Source: Rhizobium sp. Root482 (GTDB lineage Bacteria; Pseudomonadota; Alphaproteobacteria; Rhizobiales; Rhizobiaceae). Taken from it: a stretch of 64,000 nucleotides of DNA. The position numbers were made by a program, and so were the translations under genes. Below the pieces are notes generated by a model that worked only from the letters and a program-made list of their open reading frames with translations, was not told where the DNA came from and searched no databases. The DNA is taken from the NCBI RefSeq assembly GCF_001426565.1, contig NZ_LMFA01000023.1:255510-319509 (forward strand), in the 5' to 3' direction. Below, one piece after another: positions 8,921-18,703 of this stretch. Within the stretch, counting starts at the first letter, position 1. Each line of letters begins with the position of its first letter.

Positions 8921-9808
8921 TCACGGAACGATCAGTGTCCCCGCGCCATGCTCGGTGAAGATTTCCAAAAGCACCGAATGGGCCGTCTTGCCGTTGAGGA
9001 TGACGACGCCCTCGACGCCGCCGGCGAGCGCCTCGATGCAGGTTTCGACCTTGGGGATCATGCCGCCGGAAATCGTGCCGTCCTTGATCAGTGCGCGCGC
9101 TTCGGCGACGGAAAGCTCCTTGATCAGTTCCTTGTTCTTGTCCAGAACGCCGGGCACATCGGTGAGGAACAGCAGGCGGGTGGCGTGCAGCGCACCGGCA
9201 ATGGCGCCGGCAAAAGTATCGGCGTTGATATTATAGGTGGCGCCGTCGCGGCCGGGCGCCACGGGCGCGATCACCGGGATCATTTCGGAACGGGCAAGAA
9301 GATCGAGCAGGGTGCGGTCGACCTCGACGATCTCGCCGACGAAGCCGAGATCGAGCACGCGCTCGATATTGCTGTCGGGGTCCTTGATGGTCTTGCGGGC
9401 CTTTTCGGCAAAGACCATATTGCCGTCCTTGCCGCAGAGCCCGATCGCCCATTCGCCGGTCTGGTTGATCAGCGCGACGATTTCCTTGTTGATCGAACCG
9501 GCCAGCACCATTTCGACGATCTCGACCGTCTTCTGGTCGGTCACCCGCAGGCCGCCTTCGAATTTCGATTCGATACCCATCTTGTCGAGCATGGCCCCGA
9601 TCTGCGGGCCGCCGCCATGGACGACGATCGGATTGACGCCCGACTGTTTCAACAGCGCGATATCGGCAGCAAAGGCCTTGCCAAGCTCGGGATTGCCCAT
9701 GGCATGGCCGCCATATTTGACGACGATGGTCTTGTTCTCGTAGCGCTGCATATAGGGCAGGGCCTTGGCGAGAAGATTTGCCTGGATTTCGCTTTCGGAT
9801 GCGGACAT
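8921..9808 (-). CDS. argB: Acetylglutamate kinase
   Basis: Second enzyme of arginine biosynthesis; phosphorylates N-acetyl-L-glutamate with ATP in the cytoplasm. The 295-aa product has the amino-acid kinase fold: glycine-rich VKYGGHAMG near residue 30, [10 protein letters not shown] near 70, and the ATP-binding part ending in [14 protein letters not shown]. The ATG at 9808 (MSASESEIQ) has AGAGG 8 nt upstream and gives the normal family length; the open frame extends upstream without family similarity. In many rhizobia argB directly follows engB; here a four-gene plus-strand block separates them. Confidence 0.95.
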   Translation of the reverse strand: MSASESEIQANLLAKALPYMQRYENKTIVVKYGGHAMGNPELGKAFAADIALLKQSGVNPIVVHGGGPQIGAMLDKMGIESKFEGGLRVTDQKTVEIVEMVLAGSINKEIVALINQTGEWAIGLCGKDGNMVFAEKARKTIKDPDSNIERVLDLGFVGEIVEVDRTLLDLLARSEMIPVIAPVAPGRDGATYNINADTFAGAIAGALHATRLLFLTDVPGVLDKNKELIKELSVAEARALIKDGTISGGMIPKVETCIEALAGGVEGVVILNGKTAHSVLLEIFTEHGAGTLIVP

Positions 9809-9993
9809 CAAAAATACCTCTGGAAGAACCGGGTGCTGTTTAGCGCAACTTGCCAGCGGAGGGAATGATCGCCGACAAAGATAAAGCCGCTGTGACGCGT
9901 GAGCGGCGGGGGCTGGATTATCTGTCGCGCCGGTCTTTTTATCCCGCATCTCGTGCTCTATGTTCGCCAGCGAGACGGAGAGCGGAACCCTAT

Positions 9994-10533
9994 ATGGCCA
10001 TTGACGATATTTCAGCGCTGATCGGCCGTGTTTCGCTGAAGGATCGTGCGGCCTTCTCCGATCTCTACCGCAGGACAAGCCCGAAACTATTTGCAATCTG
10101 CGTCCGTATCTTGAGGGATAGGACGGAAGCGGAAGAGGCCCTGCAGGAAATCTACATCAAGATCTGGCAGCGCGCCGACCGCTATGCCGCCGGCGATACC
10201 CATCCGATGTCGTGGCTTTCAGCGATCGCGCGCAACCAGGCGATCGACCGCCTGCGGGCGCGAAAGCCGGTGGCGAACACGATCGACGAAGCCTATGATC
10301 TGGCCGATTCTGCTCCCGATCCGGAGAAAACCGCCATCAATACCGGCGAAGGCCGCCGGATCGACCAGTGCATGAAAGAGCTTGAGGCAGAGCGCGCGGA
10401 TGCCGTGCGCAAGGCCTATGTCGAGGGATTGAGCTATCAGGAACTGGCTGAAAACTTCGGCATTCCCTTGAATACGATGCGGACCTGGCTGCGCCGCAGC
10501 CTGTTGAAACTGAGAGAGTGCATGGAGCGATGA
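9994..10533 (+). CDS. ECF-family RNA polymerase sigma factor
   Basis: A 179-aa sigma-70 family protein with only regions 2 and 4, so an ECF type. Region 2 is at residues about 20-85 ([52 protein letters not shown]). Region 4 near residues 125-175 has the helix-turn-helix [21 protein letters not shown]. It resembles the SigK/RskA-linked ECF group. The ATG at 9994 is selected because homology begins there. Its stop overlaps the anti-sigma start (ATGA, 10530-10533), so the pair is made together. Confidence 0.9.
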   Translation: MAIDDISALIGRVSLKDRAAFSDLYRRTSPKLFAICVRILRDRTEAEEALQEIYIKIWQRADRYAAGDTHPMSWLSAIARNQAIDRLRARKPVANTIDEAYDLADSAPDPEKTAINTGEGRRIDQCMKELEAERADAVRKAYVEGLSYQELAENFGIPLNTMRTWLRRSLLKLRECMER

Positions 10534-11252
10534 GCACACAGGACCCCGAAGGCGGAGATTCCCGCCGCGACCAGGTGATCGCGGGCGAATATGTGCTGGG
10601 CGTTCTCTCCCTCGAGGACCGCCGCAAGGTGGAAGCCCGGATCGTTCTCGACCGCGCCTTCGCCGCCATGGTCAAGCACTGGCAGAGCAATCTTTCCTCG
10701 CTCGATGAGGCCTATGAGCCGGTGCCGCCGCCGCCGCAGGTGTTCGCTGCCGTGGAGCGCCGGCTTTTCGCCGAAGAGGAGAGGCCGGCTGCGAAGGCGG
10801 GCGGCATCTGGAACTCGCTGGCCTTCTGGCGAGTGCTGACGCTTTCGGCCGTGGCCGGTCTCGTCGCCCTGGCGACGTTTGATTCGGGAATTCTGACGCC
10901 GGCGGACAGGCGAGAGCCGCTGGTCGCCGAACTTGCCGGCGAGGGCAGCGCCTCGGTCAATCTCCTGGCGCAATACGATCAGCCGAGCGGCACCCTCAAG
11001 GTAACGCCGGTGGCAGCCAGGCAGGGCGAGGAAAAATCGCTGGAACTCTGGCTGATCGAGGGTGACAACCCGGCCGTATCGCTCGGCGTCCTGCCGCAGA
11101 GCGGTGATGGCCGGATCGTCATTGCGCCGGAGATGCGCGCGAAAATCAGTGAAGGCGTGACGCTCGCCGTCAGCATAGAGCCGCTCGGCGGTTCTCCGAC
11201 CGGCGTGGCCACGGGCGCCGTGATCGCCGTTGGCAAGACCCGCCGGCCTTAG
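10530..11252 (+). CDS. Anti-sigma factor, RskA/anti-sigma-K family
   Basis: A 240-aa membrane protein. The N-terminal cytosolic part (about 1-95) is a zinc-finger-less anti-sigma domain; one hydrophobic segment follows (about 103-122, FWRVLTLSAVAGLVALATF); the C-terminal periplasmic part (about 130-235) matches the RskA C-terminal domain (KSLELWLIEGDNPAVSLGVL). It should hold the preceding sigma factor at the membrane and release it on an envelope signal. It is translationally coupled to the sigma gene and followed by a strong terminator. Confidence 0.88.
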   Translation: MSTQDPEGGDSRRDQVIAGEYVLGVLSLEDRRKVEARIVLDRAFAAMVKHWQSNLSSLDEAYEPVPPPPQVFAAVERRLFAEEERPAAKAGGIWNSLAFWRVLTLSAVAGLVALATFDSGILTPADRREPLVAELAGEGSASVNLLAQYDQPSGTLKVTPVAARQGEEKSLELWLIEGDNPAVSLGVLPQSGDGRIVIAPEMRAKISEGVTLAVSIEPLGGSPTGVATGAVIAVGKTRRP

Positions 11253-11280
11253 CCGTTCTATCCGAATTGCTGGTCCCCAG

Positions 11281-11307
11281 ATGCCGCGCCCGTTGCGCGG
11301 CATTTTT
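11281..11307 (+). terminator. Rho-independent terminator of the sigma/anti-sigma operon
   Basis: Arms ATGCCGCGC (11281-11289) and GCGCGGCAT (11295-11303) form a GC-rich stem with a 5-nt loop, followed by a run of T. It lies 29 nt after the anti-sigma stop. Confidence 0.85.
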
Positions 11308-11492
11308 CCATCGAGCGGCCTGATAAATACAGAAAGACCAATTTATCAATGGCTTGAACGATTTTTGATTTTCCTGAAACTCTTTTTCGTGCCCTCCCGT
11401 TTCTTGCTCTGTCCTCTGCAGGGAACGGAATTCCAGAACAATCGGGAGAGGCCCGCCAAGCGGGTCCGCGAGATCAACAGGAAGGAAGAGAA

Positions 11493-12050
11493 ATGTTCAA
11501 GTCCATGCTGCGCACGGTCACCGTCGCTTCGATACTGGCCGCCGGCACCTTTGCCGCCCATGCCGAGAACCCGATGGTGGGCGGTGCGGCGATGTATGAA
11601 AACAAGAACATCGTCGAGAATGCCGTCAACTCCAAGGACCACACGACGCTGGTTGCTGCCGTCAAGGCCGCTGGCCTGGTGGAAACCCTGTCCGGTGCCG
11701 GTCCCTTCACGGTGTTTGCGCCGACCAATGCCGCCTTCGAAGCGCTGCCGGCCGGCACGGTCGACACGCTGCTGAAGCCGGAAAACAAGGATCAGCTTAC
11801 CAAGGTTCTGACCTGCCATGTGGTCGCTGCCAATGCCATGTCCGACGCGATCTCGAAAATGGTCGCCGACGATGGCGGCACGCATGACGTCAAGACAGTC
11901 GGCGGCTGCGTGCTCAAGGCCAAGGCCGATGGCGGCAAGATCACCCTGACCGATGAAACCGGCGGCGTTGCAAATGTCACCATCGCCGACGTCAAGCAGT
12001 CGAACGGCGTCATCCACGTGATCGACAAAGTCCTGCTGCCGAAGTCCTGA
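11493..12050 (+). CDS. Exported fasciclin-domain protein
   Basis: A 185-aa protein with a Sec signal peptide (MFKSMLRTVTVASILAAGTF, cleavage near AHA-EN) and one FAS1/fasciclin domain. Hallmarks are the H1 region GPFTVFAPTNAAFEALPAG and the H2 region NGVIHVIDKVLLP. FAS1 proteins mediate adhesion or protein contacts; in rhizobia some are linked to symbiosis or stress. A strong ribosome binding site (GGAAGGAAG) precedes the ATG. It lies 240 nt behind the sigma/anti-sigma pair with its own leader. Genes of this type next to SigK/RskA-like pairs are often sigma targets; that is inference here. Confidence 0.9.
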   Translation: MFKSMLRTVTVASILAAGTFAAHAENPMVGGAAMYENKNIVENAVNSKDHTTLVAAVKAAGLVETLSGAGPFTVFAPTNAAFEALPAGTVDTLLKPENKDQLTKVLTCHVVAANAMSDAISKMVADDGGTHDVKTVGGCVLKAKADGGKITLTDETGGVANVTIADVKQSNGVIHVIDKVLLPKS

Positions 12051-12129
12051 TCGGCGTCTGACCGTTTGAGGGCCTGATGCGTGTCGGCACGCATTTTCGG
12101 CCCCGGCCGGAGACCTTATCCCTCCGGCA

Positions 12130-12163
12130 AGGCCACCGGTTTCACTCCCGGTGGCCTCTTTCG
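12130..12163 (+). terminator. Terminator after the fasciclin gene
   Basis: AGGCCACCGG (12130-12139) pairs with CCGGTGGCCT (12148-12157), loop 8 nt, then CTTTCG. It is 80 nt downstream of the fasciclin stop and before the msrB leader. Confidence 0.7.
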
Positions 12164-12311
12164 TGTTCCGGTTGGCCTTGCGCTTCTTGGCAAAGGGCCG
12201 ATCGCGGAGCATCCTGTCACGCCGGATTGATCGGCAATTGTTTTGCTCAAAGCCATCGCTGGCGCTAGCGTCTCGCCATGGCTGCCAAAGGTGGAGCAGA
12301 AGGAGACCAGC

Positions 12312-12812
12312 ATGAGGAACAGGCGATTTTTTCTTCTATCCGGTGCCGCCGTCCTGGTCGCGGCGGCCGGGCGCAGTTTTCCGGGCAGGCCCATGGGCGC
12401 GCAGGCAGCCGAAACATTCGAGGTAACCCGGACCGATGCCGAATGGCAGGCGCTTCTCGGCGAGGAGCGCTATAGGGTCCTGCGGCATGAGGATACCGAG
12501 GCGCCTTTCACCAGCGCGCTCAACGACGAAAAGCGCAAGGGCATCTTCCATTGCGCCGGCTGCGACCTGCCGGTTTACTCCTCGGAGACGAAATTCGAGA
12601 GCGGCACGGGCTGGCCGAGCTTCTGGGAGGCACTGCCGAACGGGATCGGCACCCGCGAGGACAATTCCCTGTTCATGGCGCGCACCGAATGTCACTGCCG
12701 CCGCTGCGGCGGCCATCTCGGCCATGTCTTCAACGACGGGCCGAAGCCGACTGGAATGCGCCACTGCATCAATGGCCTGGCAATGACCTTCAAGCCGGCC
12801 GCGGCCGCCTGA
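12312..12812 (+). CDS. msrB: Exported peptide-methionine (R)-S-oxide reductase
   Basis: A 166-aa MsrB that reduces methionine-R-sulfoxide in proteins. Two zinc CxxC pairs (CAGC and CRRC), the GTGWPSFW motif, and the catalytic cysteine in RHCIN are all visible. Unusually it begins with a twin-arginine-like leader (MRNRRFFLLSGAAVLVAAAG), so it should act in the periplasm rather than the cytosol. The ATG at 12312 has AAGGAG at good spacing. It follows the ECF sigma, anti-sigma and fasciclin genes on the same strand, which suggests an envelope oxidative-stress regulon (inference). Confidence 0.9.
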   Translation: MRNRRFFLLSGAAVLVAAAGRSFPGRPMGAQAAETFEVTRTDAEWQALLGEERYRVLRHEDTEAPFTSALNDEKRKGIFHCAGCDLPVYSSETKFESGTGWPSFWEALPNGIGTREDNSLFMARTECHCRRCGGHLGHVFNDGPKPTGMRHCINGLAMTFKPAAAA

Positions 12813-12836
12813 CCGTCATGTTGCCGGTCGCCGGCA

Positions 12837-13490
12837 TCAGGTGGTGATGGCCACTCTGATGGCGGCGCGCAGCTCTTCCATGCCGATACCCTTTTCCGAA
12901 GAGGTGGCAAGCACCTCCGGGAAGGCGGCCGGCCTCTTCCTGATTTTTTCCAGCGTCTCGGAGATCAGCCTTGGAACGGCCGGTTCCTTGATCTTGTCGG
13001 TCTTGGTCAGCACGACCTGGTAGGAGACGGCCGCCTTGTCGAGCAGGTCCAGCACGTCGTCATCGTTCTTCTTGATGCCGTGGCGGCTGTCGATCAGCAC
13101 ATAGACGCGCTTCAGCGTCGAGCGGCCGCGCAGATAGTCGAAGACCAGCCTGGTCCAGGCATCGACATGCTCCTTCGGCGCCTGGGCATAGCCATAGCCG
13201 GGCATGTCCACAAGCGCCATGGGCGGCAGGTCGCCGTCGGCGCCCGAATAGCCGTCCGGAACGAAATAATTGAGTTCCTGGGTGCGGCCCGGCGTATTGG
13301 AGGTTCGCGCAAGACCCTTGTGGCCGACCAGCGCATTGATCAGCGAGGATTTTCCGACATTGGAGCGGCCGGCAAAGGCGATTTCCAGCGGGCCTTCCGG
13401 CGGCAGGAACTTCATCGCCGGCACGCCACGAATGAAGATCCACGGCCGTCCGAACACGGGCTTGTCGTCCTGGGGCTTCACGTCTGTCAT
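12837..13490 (-). CDS. engB: Ribosome biogenesis GTPase EngB (YsxC/YihA)
   Basis: A 217-aa essential-type GTPase involved in large ribosomal subunit assembly. The G1 motif GRSNVGKSS is at residues about 41-49, G3 is DMPG, and G4 is TKTD. The length is normal. It belongs to the conserved rpmH-rnpA-yidC-engB line on the minus strand. A strong yidC terminator lies between yidC and engB, so engB may be expressed by read-through or from its own promoter in the 13491-13600 gap. Confidence 0.95.
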   Translation of the reverse strand: MTDVKPQDDKPVFGRPWIFIRGVPAMKFLPPEGPLEIAFAGRSNVGKSSLINALVGHKGLARTSNTPGRTQELNYFVPDGYSGADGDLPPMALVDMPGYGYAQAPKEHVDAWTRLVFDYLRGRSTLKRVYVLIDSRHGIKKNDDDVLDLLDKAAVSYQVVLTKTDKIKEPAVPRLISETLEKIRKRPAAFPEVLATSSEKGIGMEELRAAIRVAITT

Positions 13491-13601
13491 GTCGGTTCCG
13501 TCCTTGAGGCTATCGACTGGACTTCAGGCTTTTGAGCAGTGATGTCAAGGAACTTGCAGCGGATTGCCACTTGGCCGGCTGGCAAGCGAGCTGGGAGAAG
13601 G

Positions 13602-13638
13602 GAAAAAGAAAAGGCCCCGGACGATCGTCCGGGGCCTT
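13602..13638 (-). terminator. Strong terminator after yidC
   Basis: A perfect 28-bp palindrome occupies 13611-13638, with arms AAGGCCCCGGACGA and TCGTCCGGGGCCTT. Read on the minus strand it is followed by TTCTTTTTC (13602-13610). It lies 22 nt past the yidC stop and should end most rpmH-rnpA-yidC transcripts before engB. Confidence 0.85.
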
Positions 13639-13660
13639 GGCATGCGGTGGGAAGTCCGGC

Positions 13661-15448
13661 CTATTCGGCCGGTTTGGGTTTCCTCGAGAACAATCCCTTC
13701 AGATTGCTGAACAGCTCGACCTTGACGCCATGGCGCTTCATGATCACCGCCTGCTGGGTGATGGACAGCGTATTGTTCCAGGCCCAGTAGATGACGAGGC
13801 CGGCCGGGAAGCTCGCCAGCATGAAGGTGAAGACGACCGGCATCCAGGTGAACAACATGGCCTGGGTCGGATCCGGAGGCGTCGGGTTCATGCGCATCTG
13901 CAGGAACATGGTGATGCCCATGATCAGCGGCCAGATGCCGATCATCAGCGCATGCGGAACGTCATAGGGCAGGAGGCCGAAGAGGTTGAACAGCGAGGTC
14001 GGGTCCGGCGCGGACAGGTCCTGGATCCAGCCGAAGAACGGTGCGTGGCGCATTTCGATGGTGACATAGATCACCTTGTAGAGCGCGAAGAACACCGGGA
14101 TCTGCAGGAGGATCGGCCAGCAGCCGGCGATCGGATTGATCTTTTCTTCCTTGTAGAGGGCCATCATGCCCTGCTGCAGCGCCATGCGGTCGTCGCCATG
14201 CTTCTTCTTCAGTTCCTCCATCTTCGGCTGAACCTTCTTCATGTTCGCCATGGAGGCATATTGCTTGCTGGCGAGCGGGAAGAAGAGGGCCTTGACGACA
14301 ATGGTGGTGAGAAGGATCGCCACACCGAAATTGCCGAAATAACGGAAGAAGAAATCCATCAGTTTGAACATCGGCTTGGTGATGAAGTAGAACCAGCCCC
14401 AGTCGATCAGCAGGTCGAACTGGGGGATCGAGTAGGTCGTCTCGTAGCCGTCGACCAGCGGCACCTGCTTGGCGCCGGCAAAGACGAGGGTCTTGAGTTC
14501 AACAGCCTCGCCGGCGGCGATCGTCACGGCGTCCTGCTTGTAGTCCGCCTGGTAGCGCGGGCGTCCGTCGGGGAAATGGGCGAATTTGGATTCGTACGGC
14601 GTCGCCTGTGGCGGAACGATCGCAGCCGCCCAATATTTGTCGGTGATGCCGAGCCAGCCGGAGGTTGCCTTGCCGGGCTGGATCGGAGCTTCGTCCTCGA
14701 TCTTGCCATAGGCGACCTCGTTGAGGCCATGCTCGCCGATGACGCCGATGAAGCCTTCATGCAGCACGTAGACGCTTGGCGTGGTCGGTTTGTTGAAACG
14801 GGTAACGCGGCCATAGGAGGAGAGCGAAACCGGAGCGCCGCTTTGATTGTCGATGGTATCGACGACCTGGAACATGAAATGTTCGTCGATGGAGATCTTG
14901 CGTTCGAACACCACGCCCTTCTCGTTGGTGAAGGTCAGCACCACCGGCGTCTCGGTCGTCAGCTTGTCGCCGCTCTTCACCGTCCAGACCGTCGTCGGGC
15001 CGGGAACCGAGCCGGTTGCCTCGCTGCCGATATAGCCGATTTCGGTAAAGTAGCCTTCCGGCGTATCGGCCGGGCTGAACAGCGTGATCAGCGGGCTCTG
15101 GTCATCGACGGTCTCGTGATATTCCTTGAGCTTCAGGTCGTCGAAGCGGGCGCCGGTCAGGTTGATCGAGCCGCTGAGTGCCGGCGTGTCGATGGTGACG
15201 CGGGCCGACTTGGCGATGGCCTGGTCGCGGGTTTCGACAGCGCCGGGAACCGCGGCCTGAGCCGGCTGGGCCTGGCCCGAAACGGCGGGCGTGCCGGCCG
15301 GCTGGCTCTGCTGGGTGAGCTGATGCTGGGCTTCCGCCGCAATCCGTTCTCTCTCTATCTTCGGGTTGACGTAGAGAAACTGCCAGGCAATCAGAATGAG
15401 CACCGACAGCCCGATCGCCACGAAGTAATTGCGGTTTTTTTCCATCAT
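13661..15448 (-). CDS. yidC: Membrane protein insertase YidC/Oxa1
   Basis: A 595-aa inner-membrane insertase. A first membrane segment (about residues 7-27) is followed by a low-complexity Gln/Ala/Pro linker and the large periplasmic P1 domain (about 85-350). The Oxa1-type core of five membrane segments is near residues 360-580, including [19 protein letters not shown] and [20 protein letters not shown]. The C terminus is basic. The length is typical for alphaproteobacteria. The start overlaps the rnpA stop by 4 nt (ATGA in minus-strand reading at 15445-15448), so the two are coupled. Confidence 0.95.
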   Translation of the reverse strand: MMEKNRNYFVAIGLSVLILIAWQFLYVNPKIERERIAAEAQHQLTQQSQPAGTPAVSGQAQPAQAAVPGAVETRDQAIAKSARVTIDTPALSGSINLTGARFDDLKLKEYHETVDDQSPLITLFSPADTPEGYFTEIGYIGSEATGSVPGPTTVWTVKSGDKLTTETPVVLTFTNEKGVVFERKISIDEHFMFQVVDTIDNQSGAPVSLSSYGRVTRFNKPTTPSVYVLHEGFIGVIGEHGLNEVAYGKIEDEAPIQPGKATSGWLGITDKYWAAAIVPPQATPYESKFAHFPDGRPRYQADYKQDAVTIAAGEAVELKTLVFAGAKQVPLVDGYETTYSIPQFDLLIDWGWFYFITKPMFKLMDFFFRYFGNFGVAILLTTIVVKALFFPLASKQYASMANMKKVQPKMEELKKKHGDDRMALQQGMMALYKEEKINPIAGCWPILLQIPVFFALYKVIYVTIEMRHAPFFGWIQDLSAPDPTSLFNLFGLLPYDVPHALMIGIWPLIMGITMFLQMRMNPTPPDPTQAMLFTWMPVVFTFMLASFPAGLVIYWAWNNTLSITQQAVIMKRHGVKVELFSNLKGLFSRKPKPAE

Positions 15449-15831
15449 TCTTTCCTGGAGCCGGCCGGGGGCCGTGAATTTTTTTGCTTGCTTTCAATCC
15501 GCTCGCAGAGGGTCTTGCCGATCCGCTCGAAAGGGGCGTTCAAAAGGTCGCGCCTGGCGACGATCACATAGTCATGTCCGGGCTTCATTGCAAATGACGC
15601 CGAAAGCCTGACGGCCTCCCTGAGGCGTCGGCGCATCCGGTTGCGCTCGACCGCATTGCCATGTTTCTTGGTGACGGTGAAGCCGACGCGCGGAAGGGCA
15701 TCCGGTTCGCCGCGATCGAGAACCTCGAGCAGGAACAGCGGTCCCCTGCGTTGCTCGCCGTTGCGAACGGCAAGAAACTGCGGCCGGCTTTTCAGCCGCC
15801 CGGCAGTTGTGTTTCGATCAGATGAGGTCAT
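15445..15831 (-). CDS. rnpA: Ribonuclease P protein component
   Basis: A 128-aa basic protein that assists the RNase P RNA in 5' processing of tRNA precursors. The family signature [13 protein letters not shown] is present near residue 62, and [17 protein letters not shown] precedes it. GGGAAGG lies about 8 nt before the ATG at 15831. Order rpmH-rnpA-yidC is conserved across bacteria; here rnpA lies 134 nt after rpmH and overlaps yidC by 4 nt. Confidence 0.92.
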   Translation of the reverse strand: MTSSDRNTTAGRLKSRPQFLAVRNGEQRRGPLFLLEVLDRGEPDALPRVGFTVTKKHGNAVERNRMRRRLREAVRLSASFAMKPGHDYVIVARRDLLNAPFERIGKTLCERIESKQKNSRPPAGSRKE

Positions 15832-15965
15832 TCGCCAGCCTTCCCTCAGAAAGAAGGGGCATCAAGCGTCCCTTCGGACGCGATGGCGACGCCCCGGCGC
15901 CGCGAACCGCGCCTGCATGCTTCAGAAAACCGAATGCAGGCGAGCGCGGCACGCGCTTGACGGCC

Positions 15966-16103
15966 TCAGGCCGACAGACGCTTGCGGCCACGTGCCCGGC
16001 GGGCAACGATAACCTTGCGGCCACCCTTGGTGGCGATACGTGCACGGAAGCCGTGACGGCGCTTGCGAACAAGCTTGGACGGTTGATAGGTACGCTTCGT
16101 CAT
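15966..16103 (-). CDS. rpmH: 50S ribosomal protein L34
   Basis: A 45-aa very basic protein that I translated directly: it begins [20 protein letters not shown] and ends RKRLSA. This is the complete L34 family pattern (RTYQPS ... RRHGFRAR ... GRKVI ... RARGRKRLS). It is the first gene of the rpmH-rnpA-yidC group and has a good sigma-70 promoter 117 nt upstream. Confidence 0.97.
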   Translation of the reverse strand: MTKRTYQPSKLVRKRRHGFRARIATKGGRKVIVARRARGRKRLSA

Positions 16104-16521
16104 TTATTTTAATACCGCGGTGTGCGGCCCTTCTTGGGTTTGCTTCTTAGCAAGGGAGCGTTACGTTCCGGACACGGCATTGCGCAGGGCGCAAGGGGAC
16201 TTGTCCGGACGTGGGCGGCTTATAGAAGCAAAGACCGGCGAAAGTCAATTGCCGGTGCATGAAAGCCCGCAATCGTGGGCGGGTGGCGCCTCGGACGCTG
16301 CTCACAAGGGGAATGCGCGAACAGGCCATTGCGCCCCCCATCTGGTTTGAAAAGCCATCGTTTTCAAAAGCGCAGCGGAAACAGCGGCGTAGCCCGGATG
16401 TACTAAAATTTTACAAGTTTGCGAGGGCTTCGTTAACCAAGGATACGCTATGGTTTCTCTCATATCACCGCCGCCAACTGCGAAATATCCGGCGGAGCCC
16501 GCTTGAAAGAGAGAATATTCC
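16104..16521. other. 418-bp divergent intergenic region
   Basis: The region between divergent rpmH and the chemoreceptor gene holds the rpmH promoter and leader. No credible gene is seen, and no cluster of DnaA boxes is evident, so I do not call an origin here even though rpmH is near oriC in many bacteria. The last 40 nt hold the leader of the chemoreceptor gene. Confidence 0.6.
16220..16248 (-). promoter_or_regulatory. Sigma-70 promoter of rpmH
   Basis: On the minus strand TTGACT (16243-16248) is followed after exactly 17 nt by CTATAA (16220-16225). This matches the housekeeping promoter of rhizobia (CTTGAC-N17-CTATAT). It leaves a leader of about 110 nt before the rpmH ATG. Confidence 0.7.
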
Positions 16522-18531
16522 ATGAAAATTCGAGGCAAAATCTACCTTATCGTCGGCATAATGAGCCTGATCACGCTTGCCGTCACCGGCATGGCTCTGA
16601 CGGTGGTCCGCCAGTACAATGCCCAGCTGGTCCAGTTCGACAATGCCTCGGATCGCGCCTATCACGGCGAACACCTCAACCGGCTGGTAACGGCGGTGGT
16701 CATGGAGGCGCGTGGTATCTACGCCGCGCCGACGATCGAGAAGGCAAACCCCTTCGCCGCGGGACTGATGAAGAACCTCGACAAGATCGATGCGCTGCTT
16801 GCCGAATGGCGACCGCTGGTTCCATCCGAAGAGCTTGCGACCTTCGAGGCCGTGGTCGAGCGCGCCGCCGAATTCCGGACCTTCCGCACCGAAACGGCGC
16901 GGCTCGGCCAGGAAGTCTCGCCGCAGGCCGCCAACGAGCAGGGCAATAACGAACTGAACCGCGCCAACCGCAAGGCTTTCCAGGCCGAGATCGATGCCGT
17001 GACCGCAACCGACCGGGAGGTGCTGGACCTGATCAAGGCCGAGGTCGACGCGATCGAAGGCCGGATGACCCTGATGGTGCTCCTGACCGCCGGTCTTGGT
17101 CTCGCCATCGGCGCCGGGATCGCCTTCACGATCGCCACCAACCAGCTCAGCCGCCCGATCCTGAAACTGACGGATGCGATGAAGCAGCTGGCCGGCGGCG
17201 ATCTCGATGCCGAGGTTCCCTTTGCCGGACGCAACGACGAGATCGGCGAAATGGCCGCCGCCGTCGAGATTTTCAAGCGAAACGGCATCGCCGTCAACGA
17301 ACTGAATGCGCAGGAAACGGCGATGCGCCAGAAGAGCGCCGACCTTCAGTCGAGCATCGGCGTCGTCGTCACGGCCGCCGTTGCCGGCGATTTTACCCAG
17401 CGCATCAACAAGGACTACGGCAATGCCGACCTGAACAGGTTCGCCTCGAGCGTCAATGAACTGGTGGGCAGCGTCGATAGCGGCATCAACGAGACCCGCC
17501 GGGTCATCGCCAGCCTGGCGGTCGGCGACCTCACGCAGAATATGAACGGCAATTTCCAGGGCGCATTCGCCGAATTGCAGCAGAACGTCAACGACACGCT
17601 TTCCACCCTGCAGAACACCCTTCGCGAAGTGCGCACCACCACGGATTCGATCAACGGCAATTCGACCGAGCTGCGTTCGGCAGCCGACGACCTGTCGAAG
17701 CGCACCGAGCAGCAGGCCGCGGCGCTGGAGGAAACCTCGGCGGCACTCGACGAGATCACCTCGGCCGTACGCCTTTCGACCGACCGTGCTCAGGAAGCGA
17801 CCGTCATGGTTTCCGAAGCCAAGCAGAGCGCCGAGCAATCGGGCGAAGTGGTGCGCAAGGCCGTGGACGCCATGGGCCGGATCGAGCAGGCCTCCAACGA
17901 GATCGGCCAGATCACCAATGTCATCGACGAGATCGCCTTCCAGACCAATCTTCTGGCATTGAACGCCGGGGTCGAGGCCGCGCGCGCCGGCGATGCCGGC
18001 AAGGGCTTTGCGGTCGTCGCCCAGGAGGTTCGCGAGCTTGCCCAGCGTGCCGCGAGTGCCGCCAAGGACATCAAGGGCCTGATCGCCAAGTCTGATTCGG
18101 AAGTCGCGACCGGCGTCAAGCTCGTCCAGGAAACGGGCGAGGTGCTCGGCAAAATCGAAACGCGGGTCCTGACGATCAACGATCATATCCATTCGATCGC
18201 CACCGCCGCCCGCGAGCAATCGACCGGTCTCGGCGAGGTCTCAACCGCCATCAACCAGATGGACCAGGTGACCCAGCAGAACGCCGCCATGGTGGAAGAG
18301 GCGAATGCCGCCACCCACAAGCTCTCCGCCGAGGCCGACAGCCTGGCCCGCCTGATCTCGCATTTCAGGCTCGACGAGACCGGATCGCGCCGCGTGGCGG
18401 CCGCGCCGGTTCGCGAAGACACGCGCCCTGTCGCTTCGCCCGCCCGCAAGATGCTCAACAGCGTCGCCCGGGCCTTCGGCGGCGCACAGTCCAATGCAGC
18501 GGTGGCCAAGGACAGCTGGGAAGAATTCTGA
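16522..18531 (+). CDS. Methyl-accepting chemotaxis protein
   Basis: A 669-aa transmembrane chemoreceptor. A membrane segment at about 8-28 and a second at about 188-210 enclose a four-helix ligand-binding region; HAMP-like regions follow (about 212-265 and again about 290-375). The signalling hairpin tip is at about 470-505 ([22 protein letters not shown]). The C terminus ends in SWEEF, a CheR/CheB-tethering pentapeptide of the NWETF type, so it is a high-abundance-type receptor. No che genes are nearby. The ligand cannot be predicted. A clear terminator follows. Confidence 0.93.
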   Translation: MKIRGKIYLIVGIMSLITLAVTGMALTVVRQYNAQLVQFDNASDRAYHGEHLNRLVTAVVMEARGIYAAPTIEKANPFAAGLMKNLDKIDALLAEWRPLVPSEELATFEAVVERAAEFRTFRTETARLGQEVSPQAANEQGNNELNRANRKAFQAEIDAVTATDREVLDLIKAEVDAIEGRMTLMVLLTAGLGLAIGAGIAFTIATNQLSRPILKLTDAMKQLAGGDLDAEVPFAGRNDEIGEMAAAVEIFKRNGIAVNELNAQETAMRQKSADLQSSIGVVVTAAVAGDFTQRINKDYGNADLNRFASSVNELVGSVDSGINETRRVIASLAVGDLTQNMNGNFQGAFAELQQNVNDTLSTLQNTLREVRTTTDSINGNSTELRSAADDLSKRTEQQAAALEETSAALDEITSAVRLSTDRAQEATVMVSEAKQSAEQSGEVVRKAVDAMGRIEQASNEIGQITNVIDEIAFQTNLLALNAGVEAARAGDAGKGFAVVAQEVRELAQRAASAAKDIKGLIAKSDSEVATGVKLVQETGEVLGKIETRVLTINDHIHSIATAAREQSTGLGEVSTAINQMDQVTQQNAAMVEEANAATHKLSAEADSLARLISHFRLDETGSRRVAAAPVREDTRPVASPARKMLNSVARAFGGAQSNAAVAKDSWEEF

Positions 18532-18561
18532 TCTCTCCGGATAGTGCCGTGCATTGACAAG

Positions 18562-18590
18562 ATCCCGCGGCCTGGCCGCGGGATTTTTTA
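18562..18590 (+). terminator. Rho-independent terminator of the chemoreceptor gene
   Basis: ATCCCGCGGCC (18562-18572) pairs with GGCCGCGGGAT (18574-18584) and is followed by TTTTTA. It lies 31 nt after the stop codon. Confidence 0.9.
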
Positions 18591-18703
18591 TTCGATCACG
18601 CCGACGTTTGTTGCCGCGATCATTCGTTATTGGTTTGCGCCCGACTTTCCTTCTAATGCTGCTGGAGATCAGGGGACGACGGCGGGAAAGGCGATAATCG
18701 ACC

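Noticed and set aside
13532-15571. 679-aa plus-strand open frame
   Set aside because: It is exactly antisense to yidC, with a composition typical of a shadow frame (His, Asp, Arg, Gly rich).
16104-16521. Possible chromosomal origin near rpmH
   Set aside because: rpmH is close to oriC in many bacteria, but no dnaA gene and no array of TTATCCACA boxes is seen here.
16465-18219. 584-aa minus-strand open frame
   Set aside because: Antisense to the chemoreceptor gene; shadow frame.
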